Below are positions 36,518 to 49,842 of a stretch of 64,000 bases of DNA, in pieces. The notes under the pieces were generated by a model. That model did no database searches. It saw nothing but the letters and a program-made list of their open reading frames with translations, and was not told the origin of the DNA. The translations under genes and the position numbers were made by a program. Numbering within the stretch: the first letter of the stretch is position 1; each line of letters starts with the position of its first letter. The stretch comes from Plenodomus lindquistii (Eukaryota; Ascomycota; Dothideomycetes; Pleosporales; Leptosphaeriaceae), in contig JANUWI010000004.1 in assembly GCA_025504975.1 (NCBI GenBank), positions 558,001 through 622,000 of the forward strand. Reading direction: 5' to 3'.

Positions 36518-39149
36518 TATATTATATAAATATATTTTAGAAGTTATTAAATAAAATTTAAAATAAATATTAAAAAAAAGTAAATAAAAATAAATAGTTA
36601 TTTATAACTATTATTTTACGTATATTACGTAATAAAAGATTTCTAGAATAAATAAAAAAGTATATTTAGTAGAAAGTTTTATACTTTATATTAGAGCTTA
36701 AAGTAAAAAGTAAAAAAATAAATTTAAAAATATTAAATTATTCTATAGCGTTTATTAGTAGAGCCTTTTTACCTATAATATAGGTAACTTTTAGTCTATT
36801 AAACTAATCTATTATAAAGTATAGTTATATTTTATTTTCTAGTAATACTATACTAGTAGCTAGTAGTAGTTTATAAAGCTTATCTCTAGTTTCTATATAT
36901 TTTTAGAATTATTATACTCTAACTATTTTACTAGATCTTTTTTATTACTTTATCTTTTTTAATATATTACTATTTTTTGAGTTTTAAACTTATTTTCTTT
37001 CTATTATTTATAATAGAAGGTAATTTATAATAGAGTTAAAAAATTAGCTAGTTCTAGTATTTCTATATAGAATCTAAAGTATATTCTAGTATTAAATAGA
37101 AAGTTAAATATATATATAACTAGTTCTTTCTAGTTTTTAATTTAAAATAGTTTTACTTAAATATAGTCTAATCTATAATTAGATTATATTATATAAAAGT
37201 TCTTTATAAAAAAATATACTTTATTTTTTTTAAATATAGTATTATATGTATACTAACTAGCGTAAAGCTTAGTATAACTATATAAGCTTAGTACTTTTCT
37301 ATAGTATAAACTTTAAACTACTACTAAATAGATATATAACTACTACTTTATATCTTTTACTCTAGTCTCTATATATTATTTTTAGCTAGAGTACTATTTT
37401 TTATTTTCTATTAATATATAAAATACTACTACGTTAACTATTTAGAAAAGCTTTATTTAATTCTTTATGCATTTCTTTTAGTTTTTTAGCTATAAATATA
37501 GCTGCTTCTGTTTTTTAATAGAGTAATATTCTAGTAAAAAGATTTAAATATCTTTTATAATTAGTAAAATATAGAGTTTATTCTATAGACTTTAAAACTT
37601 TATTAGTATATACTATATAAGCTATAAGTAATAGTAAAATTTAAATATTTTATTACTAATTAATATATATCTATAGATAGGCTTTTATAGTATAATTTAT
37701 TTATTTTATCTATCTATCTATTTCTAGACAAAAAGCTATAGATAGTTTCTATTACGTTCTAATAGTAGTAAAAAGTAGAATCTAAAAGTTTAATATAAAT
37801 AGTTCATTTTGATTACTAATAATTAACTTTAGAATGCTATAATATTTAATAATTCTATTAATAAAAATATATACTAGCTATACTACTATAAAATCTTTTC
37901 TAAATAGAATATATTTAGCTACTTTTATAAATTAATTAGGTATAACTATAATTATATTATATATAAATCTAGTAATTAGATTTTTTAATAGTAGTAGCTC
38001 TATTATAAAGTCTATAGAAATATTCTTTTAAAGTATTAAAAGCAGTTCTAGTATGTATATCTTATTATAAAGTACATATATACTATACTTATTTTTCTAA
38101 TAGTTTATATATTTACTAATAAGGTTTTTAACTTTGTTTTTTACATTTCTAAACTAGTAACTTTATTAAATCAGTTCTATAGTATATTAAATACCTAGGT
38201 AACTATATATAGAGTTTTTATAGTAGCTTTAAATAACTACTTTCTATAACTCTTTTATATATTTAGGTATAATAGTAGGTACTATACTAAATATTCTAGT
38301 AGATTCTAATAATCTATTTTTATTAGCTTTGAAAATTATATTTTTAATAATTTTTTTCTATTCTATAATATCTATTTTTTAGCTAAAAGCATTAGCTTTA
38401 CTATTATTTTTATTTAAAGTATATATAATTTTAAATTTGTACTAGCCTAGTATTTCTAACTATTATATTTATTATTTATTAAAAGTTTTTATTATAGAAA
38501 AGCTTATAAAGTTTTTATAATCTAAAAATATTATATGTTTTAAATAGCTTTTTATATAAATATGCTAGTACTCTAGTGTATTAATAATAGCTATAAATTC
38601 TTTATTATATATATTATAATTCTTTTTAAATACTATAGATTTTATAGAGTAGTATATAATTAGATATAATTTACTATTTTATTTTTATAATACTACTATA
38701 TCTATTATAAAGTCTAATATACTTATTTTAAAATTTAATAGTTTACTACTTTAGAAAAATAATAATATTAGTAGTTTTATATATACCTACTTTATATTAT
38801 TAAATATAGTTTTTTTATTTTATCTCTATTTCTAAGCTTATTTGTTTTTAATTAGATTTATAAAAGGCGCTACTTTTTTAAAAAAACTTTTAATAAACTA
38901 TTAGTTAAAATTAATAAATCTAAAAAATAACTAGATATTTTTTATAGTTATAGATATAGGCTAGTCTATAACTACTTTTATTTTATTTTTATTTATTTTT
39001 ACTCTATGGATACTAACTATATATTCTAGAAACTCTACTTTTTTTTTATACTATTTATATTTTTAAGGTTCTAGTTATAAGTTATACTACCTAAATATAG
39101 TTAGAACTTATCTAATATACTAGATATATTTCTATTTTTTATTTAAATA

Positions 39150-39430
39150 TAAAAAAAATATTGTTAAAATATATAATAATAAGAATATCTAGGTATTTTT
39201 TTAAAATATTATTAATATAAGTCTAATATATTACTAGAGTGTTAGTAAAACTAAAAGGTATTACTATATATATATAGTAGCTATAGTATATTTTAAACAT
39301 TATCTATTATTTTTTATTTACTTTTATATAAATAAAGTTATATGTATTTTATAAATCTAATACTATAAGAATTTTTATATAGGCTAAATAATCTTTTAAC
39401 TTTAATATATTAGATAATAGGTATTAATCT
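39150..39430 (-). pseudogene. Old Gypsy pol remnant: reverse transcriptase
   Basis: On the minus strand: VLDLYNTYNFIYIK corresponds to Gypsy TKLDLRNAYHLIRIK, YIVIPFSFTNTLV to YLVMPFGLTNAPA, then YINNILKKYLD and finally YFNNIF at about 39,155-39,175 in place of YLDDIL. It assigns the interior 36,518-41,667 to a minus-oriented Gypsy. Confidence 0.75.
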
Positions 39431-41667
39431 TTAATTATAATATTATTAAACTGCTTATAATTTATATATAACTATAGCTTACGACTTTTTTTTAGTATAA
39501 AAAAAATAGAGTAGCCTACTAGTAATTTAGAGAGTTATTTAAATTCTTTTTGTAGATTAACTTTAATATACTCTTTTAGTATTTTAAGTTCTTTTTTTAA
39601 TAATCTATAAATTAGTTTAAAAGTTAGTTACTTTTTTTTTATCAATTAATTTTATAATTTAAAAGCTTATATTTAAGTAATACTACTATATTTATTTTTT
39701 TCTAGAAAAGTAGTTAAATTATATAATTATAATACATAGGCTAGTTTATAGTTATATCTAATTTATAGTAGTTAAATTAAAATATTTTTAATTTCTAATT
39801 AATTTTAGAACTATATTTTATAAGCTAAAAAAGGCTAAAAATAATATTATATATTAAAAAGCTAAATATATTAAAGTCTATACGTTTCTAGTAAATTCTA
39901 ATAATTATATCTAATTTTATTACTTTATATATAATTCTAGATTAACTAGGTATAGCCTTACTATTTATTATATTTATAAAGTAAAAAATTTATCTTTTTA
40001 ATAGATATAGACCTACTATATATACTATACACGTAGGTATAAAGTTTATTTTATATTTGAAATCTATTATAGCTATTATAGTATATTTTTTAAACTTTAT
40101 TTTAAATTTAGTTAAGCCTATAGCTTTTATTATATAAATAGAGCGTTTTATAAAGCTAGAGTATAGTATTAGTCTAGAAAAAAGTTATTTTTAACTCTAT
40201 AAAAGTATTTTTTATATTTATACTTTTTATATTCTAGATAAAAGTATATATACTATATTTAATTATAATATATTGTATAGATAATAATTTATATCTAGAT
40301 ATATACTTTATTATTATTAAAGTTTAAAAAATAGCTTTATACGCGTTTATTTTAAAAATATTTAAAATAAGTTTTATTTATATAGTTATATATTTAGTAT
40401 ATATAGTAGTTAAATTAATATAGAAACTATTTTATGTTTATTTTATCTAAATAATAGATAGTATATATATTATAAGTATATAAGCTCTATAATATACTAC
40501 TATAATATTTATTTTATTAGTTATTTATATAGCTTAGACTTCTATTACTTTTACTTTATTAGGCACTTTAGTATTTTAAAGTATTATTTTTTCTAGCTAG
40601 AGTATTATTTATTCTAGAACCTTTTTTTTTAAATAGTAGTTTTATACTATTCTAACCTAGTATGCCTATAGTTTTTAAAAAACCTAGTTATTATAGTTTT
40701 CTTTATAGGTAATTTACTAATTTATAGTATTTTTTAGCTATTATAGTATCTATACTATAAACTTTTTATTATTAAAAATATTTTATAGTTTTTATATTAA
40801 TTCTCTAATGTAGCTAGTAATTATTATAGTACTTTTATTAATATTATAAGTTAGCTATTTTATAAACTATTAAATAGCTTTTTTTTAATATTTTTTTATA
40901 TTACTAAATTTTTAATTCTATTATACTAGAATAGGTTATATTTATAGTAAAAGTATAGTAGTTTAGTACTATAATTTAAACTTTTTTACTTTTTTTTATT
41001 TAGTATAGTATTTTTTTATAAATTTATATTTATTATTTAGGTTTTCTATATTTCCTACTAAAGCTTTCTAATAATTTAGGTATTATTTAATTTTTAAATT
41101 TATAAAAGTTTTTTTCTACCTATAATTCTAGATTATAGTAGTTAAAAGTAGTTTTTTATTTTTTATATTATCTAATAAGCTAACTAAAGTATTGAAAATA
41201 TCGAAGCAGCTTACTACGCTATTAAAGTTAAATAGTTTCATATAAAAGATAATTATCTATTTATTTTCTATATTTTTACTAAGTACTTAAATTTATACTA
41301 TATTAACCTAGCGTATAATTTTATTTTTAGACTAGTAGTTTAATATAAAGTAGCTTTTTGAACTATATATATAGTATATTAGTAGTTTTCTACTAGACTA
41401 CTTTTAGTTACTTTTTTTTAAATAATTTTTTTTAATAAAATTATTAATATATATAGCTTCTATACTATAGCTTTAGTAAATACTCTATTATATAAATTAA
41501 TAAATCTACTAGCTTTATTTATTATTAAACTAGTATTATAACCTCTAGAGTTTTCTAGACTTCTATTTATCTATAGTAGGCAACGTTTATCTATAGCTTT
41601 ATTTAGCTAGCTTAAGTTTATATAAATTATTATTAATATAGATTATATTTTGTACTAGATTAATATA

Positions 41668-43518
41668 CTCTATAGGCGAGTTGTTTATATAGATAAGTTA
41701 CCTACTCTACTAAAACTCTACTAAAATATACTTTTATAATAGTACTAAATAATAAATAATAATAGTATATAGAAATTATAGTAAGCTAATCTATTTAGAA
41801 ATATACTCTACTTTTTACTTATATATTTATATATTATACCTAGTTTTACCGCAGCGTTTATAGTACTATTGTGTTAGTTTATTTCTTTTAGCGCGTATTT
41901 TTTTTACTACTTTTTTTCTATTACTACGCGCTCTAAACTTTTTTAGAGTAGTTAAACGTAGGCCTTTTTTAACTATAAATATACTTTTTTTCTATATCTA
42001 CTTTTTTTTATATAATTTATATTACGTAGTAATTTTATTTACTATCTAAAGCTTTATATTCTTTTTTTACGCTAATATAAACTTATACACAATTATTATA
42101 AACCCTTTTATTAAAGCTTTTATAGCTTTAATAGTAAAAGTTAGTAAACTATTTATATACCTCTAAATTCTTTTTTTTATAAACGTTAATTATAACTCTA
42201 ATTTATAGGTATTACTTAGAGTTTAGAACTACTAGAGCTTGTTATTAATAGGTAGTAGTAGTAGCGTGTAGTACTTTATATTAATACTAGATATTATAGC
42301 CTCTAGATTAAAAGAAACTAAGCTTACGCTTTAAAAGCCTTTTTAGATATTATTTTAAATAATAGTAGTATTAAAAGTAGTAATAAAGTATAGTAAAAAC
42401 TTAATTTTAGTAATATAGTTAATCTAGTTATATATTAAATTTTTAGTTTAGTAGCTATACGCTTTTTTTAAAGGCGCAAAATAACCTATATTAAGTAGTT
42501 AAAGAAGGTATAATAAGTAAAAAAGTATATAGAAAGTTATAATTTTCTATTTTTTATAGTACTAGTAGAATTTAACTAAGTTATAGCTTTTATAGCTATT
42601 AACTATTAGTAGATAGTAGCTACTAATAGTACGCTTTTTTATATACTTATTAAAGTACTTTAACTAGTCTAGACTAAGCTTATTTATTATCTAGCTATTT
42701 TTAGAGACTATAATAGCCTAGTTCTAAGTTAGGCTATTTTTTTTAAACTAGGCAGTAAAGTAGTGCATGCCTTTAAAAATAATAAAAAGTAAAATAGTCT
42801 ACTCTATTATATTAACGCTCTAGATAACTATAATCTACTTCTAGTTACTCTACTATAGAGATTTTAGACGTCTATAATAGTTAGTATCTATAATAACTAC
42901 TTTAGTTAATATAACGCCTATTATAAAGTCTAATTTATTAAAGTTATAGATATTTTTATCTAGGATACTATATTTAGCTTTAGTATTCTTTATAAACTAA
43001 AACTAGTTATAAATAATTACTAGATTATTATAGTAGGCTTTTTTGTAATTATACTTATAATTAAACTTTACTTTAAATTTAAAGTAATATTTAATAAAGG
43101 TTATAGCCTAGTTTTTACTAGTAGAATTATAGTACTAGGCTTTAAGTAAGGAATTAGCTATATTTTTAATAGTAGTAAACTAGAATAGAAAACCTTCTAT
43201 AGTAAAGTTAAGAATATAATTAATAATTATATTTTTTTTAGTTTTAAATAGCTCTATTAAGTTAGGCCTATAGTTATATTAAAGTTACTTTCTATTACGT
43301 TAATTACGTAGTATACTTTAAAGGATAATATAAGTAGTTATAGCGCTCTACTAGATAAGCGTTATATTTTATTTAATAGCCTATAGCGCAAGCTATATTT
43401 TACTTTTATTTAAAAGCTATAAATTACGCTAGCGTTAAGGTATTACGTATGTATAAAAGGTTTAGTAGAGTTTTAGTAAAGTAGGTAACTTATTTATATA
43501 GATAACTTGCCTATAGAG
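41668..43518 (-). mobile_element. Fot1-like DNA transposon (minus), second subfamily, RIPed
   Basis: 1,851 bp. The ends begin CTCTATAGGC and pair over nearly 60 bp, with TA duplications at 41,666-41,667 and 43,519-43,520. The minus strand reads FIKYYFKFKVKFNYKYNYKK around 43,045-43,110, matching the pogo/Fot1 FIKRHPELK..FNRKYDYKR region, and NIYNFNKLDF near 42,925-42,955 for NIYNFDETGF. Closely related to 34,663-36,517 in the interior but with different outer TIR sequence. Confidence 0.87.
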
Positions 43519-44064
43519 TATATTATCTAGTATTCTAATAATACTTCTAGATTTTATAAATTTTTTATAAATTTCTAGTTTAAAACTTTATTTATATATA
43601 CATATATATACTCTATTATTCTAGTTAAATTAGTTCTAGTATTACTAAAATATTATTATATAGTTTATAGCAGACTTAGTTTATTATAATATTTAAATTC
43701 TTTTTTTAGTAATAATTAATTCTTAAAAAAAAATTATTTAGAGTTTAGTTTTAAATATATTCTAATCTTAAATTAGATTATTATTTTTAGCGTCTATAAT
43801 ATCTTTTTCTATATATTTATATAAAAATAAAGTAATATATTATTTAGTATTTTCTTTTATAAAGCTAGTTATAATTATAACTAAGTTATTATTATTAACT
43901 TAATTTCTTTTAATATAGAAATAATAATTATATTAAAAAATCTATATTTTAAACTTAGCTTTGTTTTTAAAGTAAAGGTTAGACTTAGCTATATAAGTAC
44001 TAGAGTAGCTAGTAGTTAAAGCATCTAGAGTATCTATAGAAATATTACTTATTTTAAAGTATTT

Positions 44065-44515
44065 AAAGTATAAAGTTTTTTTAAGTAGCTATAATATAAA
44101 GCAGCTAGTATTAAAAAAAATATAAAAGTTACCTTTTAAAAATAGGTGTTATATATAAATAGGGGTAGTTTATTACTAAAATAGTAAAAGTGCGCTTTAA
44201 AAAAAGTAATAAGTATATTTAAAATAACTAAATATATTACATATTTATTTATATAAGTTAAATATAATCTACTAGAAAGGTATTTTAATATTTCTATATA
44301 CTTATATAATAGTTATAATAGAAGCTATTATATCTATTACTAGCTAGTACGTATATCTACTATTAGTTATAACATATATCTATCACTAGCTATAATAGAA
44401 GCTATTATAGCTATTAGTTATATAACACGTAATACTATAGAGCTGCCTATTAAACTAGTACTACATTATCTACTTATAGTTTATAGTTTTTATCTATTAT
44501 AAAAGGATTGTAATA
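44065..44515 (-). repeat. Right LTR of the old Gypsy (5' LTR)
   Basis: Contiguous copy of the sequence split at 16,605-16,768 and 26,105-26,395. It keeps some TG and CA that the left copy has lost (for example AGCTGCC, TATCACTAG). Confidence 0.7.
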
Positions 44516-47500
44516 ACTTTATACTACTAAAATTAGTAACTAAAAAAGAGTAGATAATATAAGCGTTATTACTTAAATTAAAGTAATACTATAGTATTTA
44601 GAAACTTTAGTAAAAATTACTATAGCTAGGTAGCTATAGAACCTAGTAAAAAAAATAAAATTTTAAATAAAATAAAACTAGTTTATAATTAGTATAAGCT
44701 AACTAACTTCTATAAAAAGCTTACTTATTTAAAATATAATAATAAAAAAAAACTAAATACATATACTATAAAGTAGAATTATTATAAACGCTAAATAATT
44801 AAAAGTTAAACTTTATAATAGTAATATTAAAAAAAATAGTACTTTTAATATAGGTAATAAAAATATAAATAGGTTTACTATTTAAAAAAGTAGAAATATA
44901 TATAGTAAGTAGGTAAATATAAAAAAAAAACTAAAATCTATAGTAATATACTATAGAAACTATAGAAAAAGCTATAGAGTATAGTAAAAAAAAACGTGTA
45001 ATACGTATATATAGTAAAAAAAAAGTATTACTAAACTATATATAAACTTTACTATAAAGTCTAGTAAAATTAAAGTAAATTAAGCGTATATATATTAATA
45101 GAGGCCTATAGCTACTTTAATAAAAGTACTAAAAAAGTAGATATTAAACTAAATAGTAGTAAAAGCACGCTAGCTACTAAAATAGTCTACTCTAGTTTTC
45201 TAAACTACTTAAATAGCCTAGAATAACTTAAGGTAAACTACTATCAATCTATCTATAAGCTAATAGTAATTAAAAAAAAACGGTAATATAGAAATAGAAA
45301 ATATTCTAGCTAATAAATATTACAAGACTTTACTATTATCTAATATAACTTTAGATAAGTAAATATAACTAAAGCTAAGCTATTTTTTAATTTAGCTATG
45401 TTAAAGAACTATATAGTTCTATTTATATAAAAATAGTATATAATAAATAAATAAAAAGTATATACTATTTACTAGAGTATACTTTAGTATATAAAAAAAA
45501 ACTAATAAAAGTTTACTTTATAGTTAATAAAAAACTAGAGATTAAAAACTAGAAAGTATTTATAAATAATAATAGAATTATAAAGTATTCTACTAGCAAG
45601 CTAGTTAATCTAGTAAGCTAGTTAAAATAGCTTAGTATTATAAATACTATATTTTAAATTAATATTATTATTACTATAAATATTAGACTCTGCTACTATA
45701 GATTTTGAATTAGATTTAGAAGTACTTTCTAAACTTTTCTAGTACGTATAAATATTATACCTAGTCCTTTTATAGTTACTATAGCGCTAGAGTTCTAGTT
45801 AAATAGATACTTAACTACTACTATTACGTATATATTTTAAAAAAGTAAATAAACTAAATATACCTAAAGTAGCCTATAATCTAGTACTATATTTAATAGT
45901 ATTTTAATATTAGATTTATTTTTTTTACGTTTTTTTTTATAATTACTACTAATTACTTATTTAATTTATAAATATAGGCTATTAAAAAATTGATTTTCTA
46001 TAGTATACTTTTAGTACTTTTTATAAGCTATAAAAAACTAGCTTATATAGTTATAAGTAACTAAATAAAAATTTTATATATAAACTTTAACTAAAACTTA
46101 AATTTATAAATATTATTTAGAGTTTTTAATTACTATAAATTTACTAGAGGGAAAGGTTAAAGTAAAGTATGTAACTATATTTTAAAGTAATTTAGTACTA
46201 TCTACGTGTTAGTAGAAACTAGCTCTGATACTTTAATAACTTTTTAATAGTTATTAACTATAAATAAATTAAAGAATATATTTTTAAAAGCTAGAAAAAA
46301 GCCTTTTTTATTAATATAAAAGATATATTAGTATGCTAAGTTTTATACGCGCTAGAAGTATTTACGCTTTAATAATTAAAAATATACTATATTAAATAAC
46401 TAAATAATATAAAATAAATTAAAATATAAATAAAAAGTTTAAATTTTATTCTCTATATAATAGTTTTAAAATTTTTAGTTAAAGTAGCTTTTATAGCTAT
46501 TAAAAAATAGTAACTAGTATACTTTTCCTTTTTATACTTTTCTATACGCGTTAAAGTTCTTTAACTACTCTAGGCTAAATATATTATTTATCTAGGTATT
46601 TTTAAAAACTAAAATTTTCTAATTATATAGTATATTAACTTTTTTATACTATATAGAGATATAAACGCGTTTTTTATAGATAAAAAAAAGTAAAGTTATA
46701 TCTCTAGATATATATATACTCTAGATAATAGTAATCTACTTATAATTATTTACCTAGATAAAATCTAGCTAATTATATTTTTAAAAGCTTATATTAACTT
46801 TTATTAATTTAATTACATCTATTTAGAAGCTAGTTTTATTAAAGTTATAGATATTATTATTATAGATAATATATTTAATTTTTATTTTTTTTATAAATTT
46901 TAACTACGCGCTAATAATCTCTAGATTTTTCTACTTTATTTTCTACCTATTTTTTATTAACTTAAAAGCTATTCTAAGTTTAATATAGTATATTATAAAG
47001 TATATAGTCTAGTATTTATCTACTAGTATTCTATTATATACCTCTAGTATTTTATTAGCTATATTTTTTATTTTATATATCTAGAAAGTAAACTTTTATA
47101 AATTAAAGTTAAAAATATATTAAATAATTATTTACTTTTTAGTAGCAGTAAGCTTCTAGTATATAGATTAAATTTAAGAGTATAAAGTAATTCTATTAAT
47201 CTATTTAAAAAGTCTATATTAATAAACGCTAAAAGCTATAGCTATAGTCTAATAGTTTTTAAATTAGCTAGCTTTATAGGCTTAGATAGTTAGCTATATT
47301 CTTTTTTTATTCTATATTAGTAGTTTATAACGTTATTAGTGTATAGTAAAGTAATAGAATAACTATAGAGCTTAGTAGATTTTAACTAGCCTTTTAAGTT
47401 AACTAGCTTGCTAGTAGAATATATTAGTATAATTCTACAAGTTAATAAAGTATTATATAGCTTTAGAATTTTACTACTATAATTATAGAAAAAGTTTATA

Positions 47501-48338
47501 GTAATTTTATAGAAGCTTAGCTTTAAAGCTATACTATATAAACTATATTACTTTATTAAAAGTAGTATTATTATTTATTTTTATATTTATAATATTATTA
47601 TAGCTTGTTTAATAGAGTAGAATTAGTAGGCTACTAAAGTAAAAAAATAGCTAAAAAAGTAGTATATAATTACTAGAAAGTATAATTTATAATAGTTTTT
47701 TAAAATAAAATAATTTATAACTAAGCTTTATACTAAATTTAACTTTTCTAGGCCTTTTACTATAATCAAATTAGTTAACTAAAGAATAATTAAAAAGTAG
47801 TATATAATACTCTAATAGTAGCTATTAAACTATTACTAAATAATAAACTCGTAAGCTATATAGATACTAATAAATATTAATAAAAAATTAGATAACTTTT
47901 TTTATTACTATAGTTACTATATAACTTAATATTTTATTTACTATATTATGTCTAGTAGAATATTTTTCTAATTCTATCTATTAATATTATAAAACTATAG
48001 ACTAAATTTAAATAGATTTTAAAAATACTAAATTAACTAAACTTAAATTTAAAAGTAGCTTATACTTTTAAATAATAAATTATACTTTTTTTACTAATAA
48101 TATATAAAATAGAAAAAGCTTATAAAACTATATAATAAAGCTATATAATAAGTTTATTATCTAAAAAGTAAATAAATAAAAATATAGTAATAATATTAAC
48201 TACTAAAGCTAAACTTTTTACTTTATTTTAAATTACTTAAAAAGCTTTTTTTATTTTAAAACTTTATTAGAAGTTTTATATTAAAATTAAGCTAGAACTT
48301 ATTATTATTAAATATTATAATTAATAGACTATAATATA
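44516..48338 (+). mobile_element. Ty1/Copia remnant, split by a Fot1-like element
   Basis: After the Fot1-like element at 45,588-47,419 the plus frame at 47,441-47,467 reads VNKVLYSFR, the Copia reverse transcriptase pattern (L)NKALYGL(K/R). It is followed by LSFKAILYK (for LGFKA.P..P) and FYIYNIIIA at 47,579-47,605, where Copia has FYVDDIII or a close variant. Sequence continues to 48,338, where another Fot1-like element begins. The left part, 44,516-45,587, is probably the gag/integrase side of the same element, but I found only weak hints there. No LTRs were identified. Confidence 0.6.
45588..47419 (-). mobile_element. Divergent Fot1-like DNA transposon (minus)
   Basis: 1,832 bp between inverted ends TTCTACTAGCAAGCTAGTTA and TA duplications (45,586-45,587; 47,420-47,421). 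The interior near 46,480-46,650 is distantly similar to the minus-strand transposase region of the two copies above. The TIR is short (about 21 bp) and itself almost palindromic, unlike the ~60-bp ends of the other copies. Confidence 0.75.
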
Positions 48339-49842
48339 CTTTATAGTTAAGCAGTTTATATAGTTAAATAGTTTACTCTACTAAAACTTTACTAAAACTA
48401 TACTCTATTCTAGTTTATAGTAGTATAATATAGCGCTATACAGTATAGAACAAGTTAAAATACAATTCTATAACTACTTCTACTTTATTTTTATACGTTT
48501 AGAAGTTATACTCTATTTTATAGCACTTTATATAGTATTATATCTATTTATAGCTTTTACTAGCCTACTTTTTTTTTTTACTTTCTTTCTATTACTACGC
48601 GCTCTAAACTCTTTTAAAGTAGTTAAATATAGGCTTTTTTTTAACTATAAAGTTACTTATTTACTAAATTTTTTCTTTTTTATATAATTTATAACGCGTA
48701 GAGGCTTTATTAGTAGTTTAAAGCTTAGTAATTTTTTTTATACTAATACTAGCTTATATACTATATTTATAGCCCTTTTTAATACTTTTTAAAAAGCTTT
48801 AACTATAGAAGTTAGTAAACTATCTATATACCTTTAAATTTTTACTTTTATAAATATTAATTAAAATCTAAGTTTAAAAGTATTATTTAAAGTTTATAAC
48901 TACTAGAGTGTATTATTAAAAAAAAGGAGTATTAAAGTACGTAACTAGACTTTAAATTATAATATAACTAATTCTAGCTTATAAAAAACTAGTTTAGTAC
49001 TTTAAAACTCTTTTTAGATATTACTAGGTATAATTATAGCTTCCTAAACGCGTATAAAATATAAAAAGAATTTAAACTTTATAATATATATAATATAGTT
49101 ATATATAAGCTTTTTAGCTTAGTAGCTATATATCTATTTTAAAAGTACAAAATAAACTATATTAAATAGCTATAGAAAATATAACAAGTAAAAAGGCATA
49201 TATATTATAATAATTTTATTTTTCTAATACTATTACTAGAATTTAAGTAAGTTATAGCTTTTATAGCTATTAATAATTAGTAACTAGTACTTTTTAATAG
49301 TACGCGTTTTAGTATAGGTATTAAAGTACTTTAACTACTAAAATTTAAGCTTATTAGTTATCTAGCTATTTTTAGAGACTATAATAATCTAATTTCTAGA
49401 TAAACTATTTTTTTTATACTAGGCTAAAAAGTAGTAGTAGCCTTAAAAAATAATAAAAAGTAAAATAGTCTATTTTCTTACATTAATTCTTTATATAACT
49501 ATAATTTACTTCTAGTTACTTTACTAAACTACTTCTAATTATTTTTAATACTCTAAAGCTATAATAACTATTTCTATTAATATCTAGTATATTATAAAGC
49601 CTATTTTATTAAAGTTATATATAATTTTATTTTAGATACTATACATTTTTTTTATATTACCTACTAACTAGAACTAGCTTTAAATAACTCTAGAGTTTTT
49701 ATAAAAAGCTTTTTTATAGTTATATTTATAATTAAACTTTACTTTAAATTTAAAGTAGCGCTTTATAAATATACTAGGCTAGTTTACGCTAATCTAGTCT
49801 AGATTATATTTATTATATAATAAATTAGCTATATTTACTATA
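48339..49842 (-). mobile_element. Fot1-like DNA transposon, right end missing
   Basis: The left end CTTTATAGTTAAGCAGTTTA after a TA (48,337-48,338) matches the ends of the split element at 16,769/26,104. 1,504 bp remain; the transposase N-terminal trace is visible at about 49,720-49,780. It is cut by the Gypsy-1 LTR that starts at 49,843, and the missing ~350 bp is not found beyond that element. Confidence 0.8.

Larger units (their letters stand above)
16605..44515 (-). mobile_element. Old Ty3/Gypsy element (minus), host of several nested insertions
   Basis: A repeat of about 451 bp at 44,065-44,515 matches a left copy that is split in two (16,605-16,768 and 26,105-26,395). I read these as the two LTRs of one element. 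Removing the nested elements at 16,769-26,104, 26,483-34,467, 34,663-36,517 and 41,668-43,518 leaves an interior of about 6 kb and an element of about 6.9 kb, normal for Gypsy. A minus-strand reverse transcriptase trace at 39,150-39,430 agrees with this orientation. I could not find matching target-site duplications for the outer ends, so the exact limits are approximate. Confidence 0.65.
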
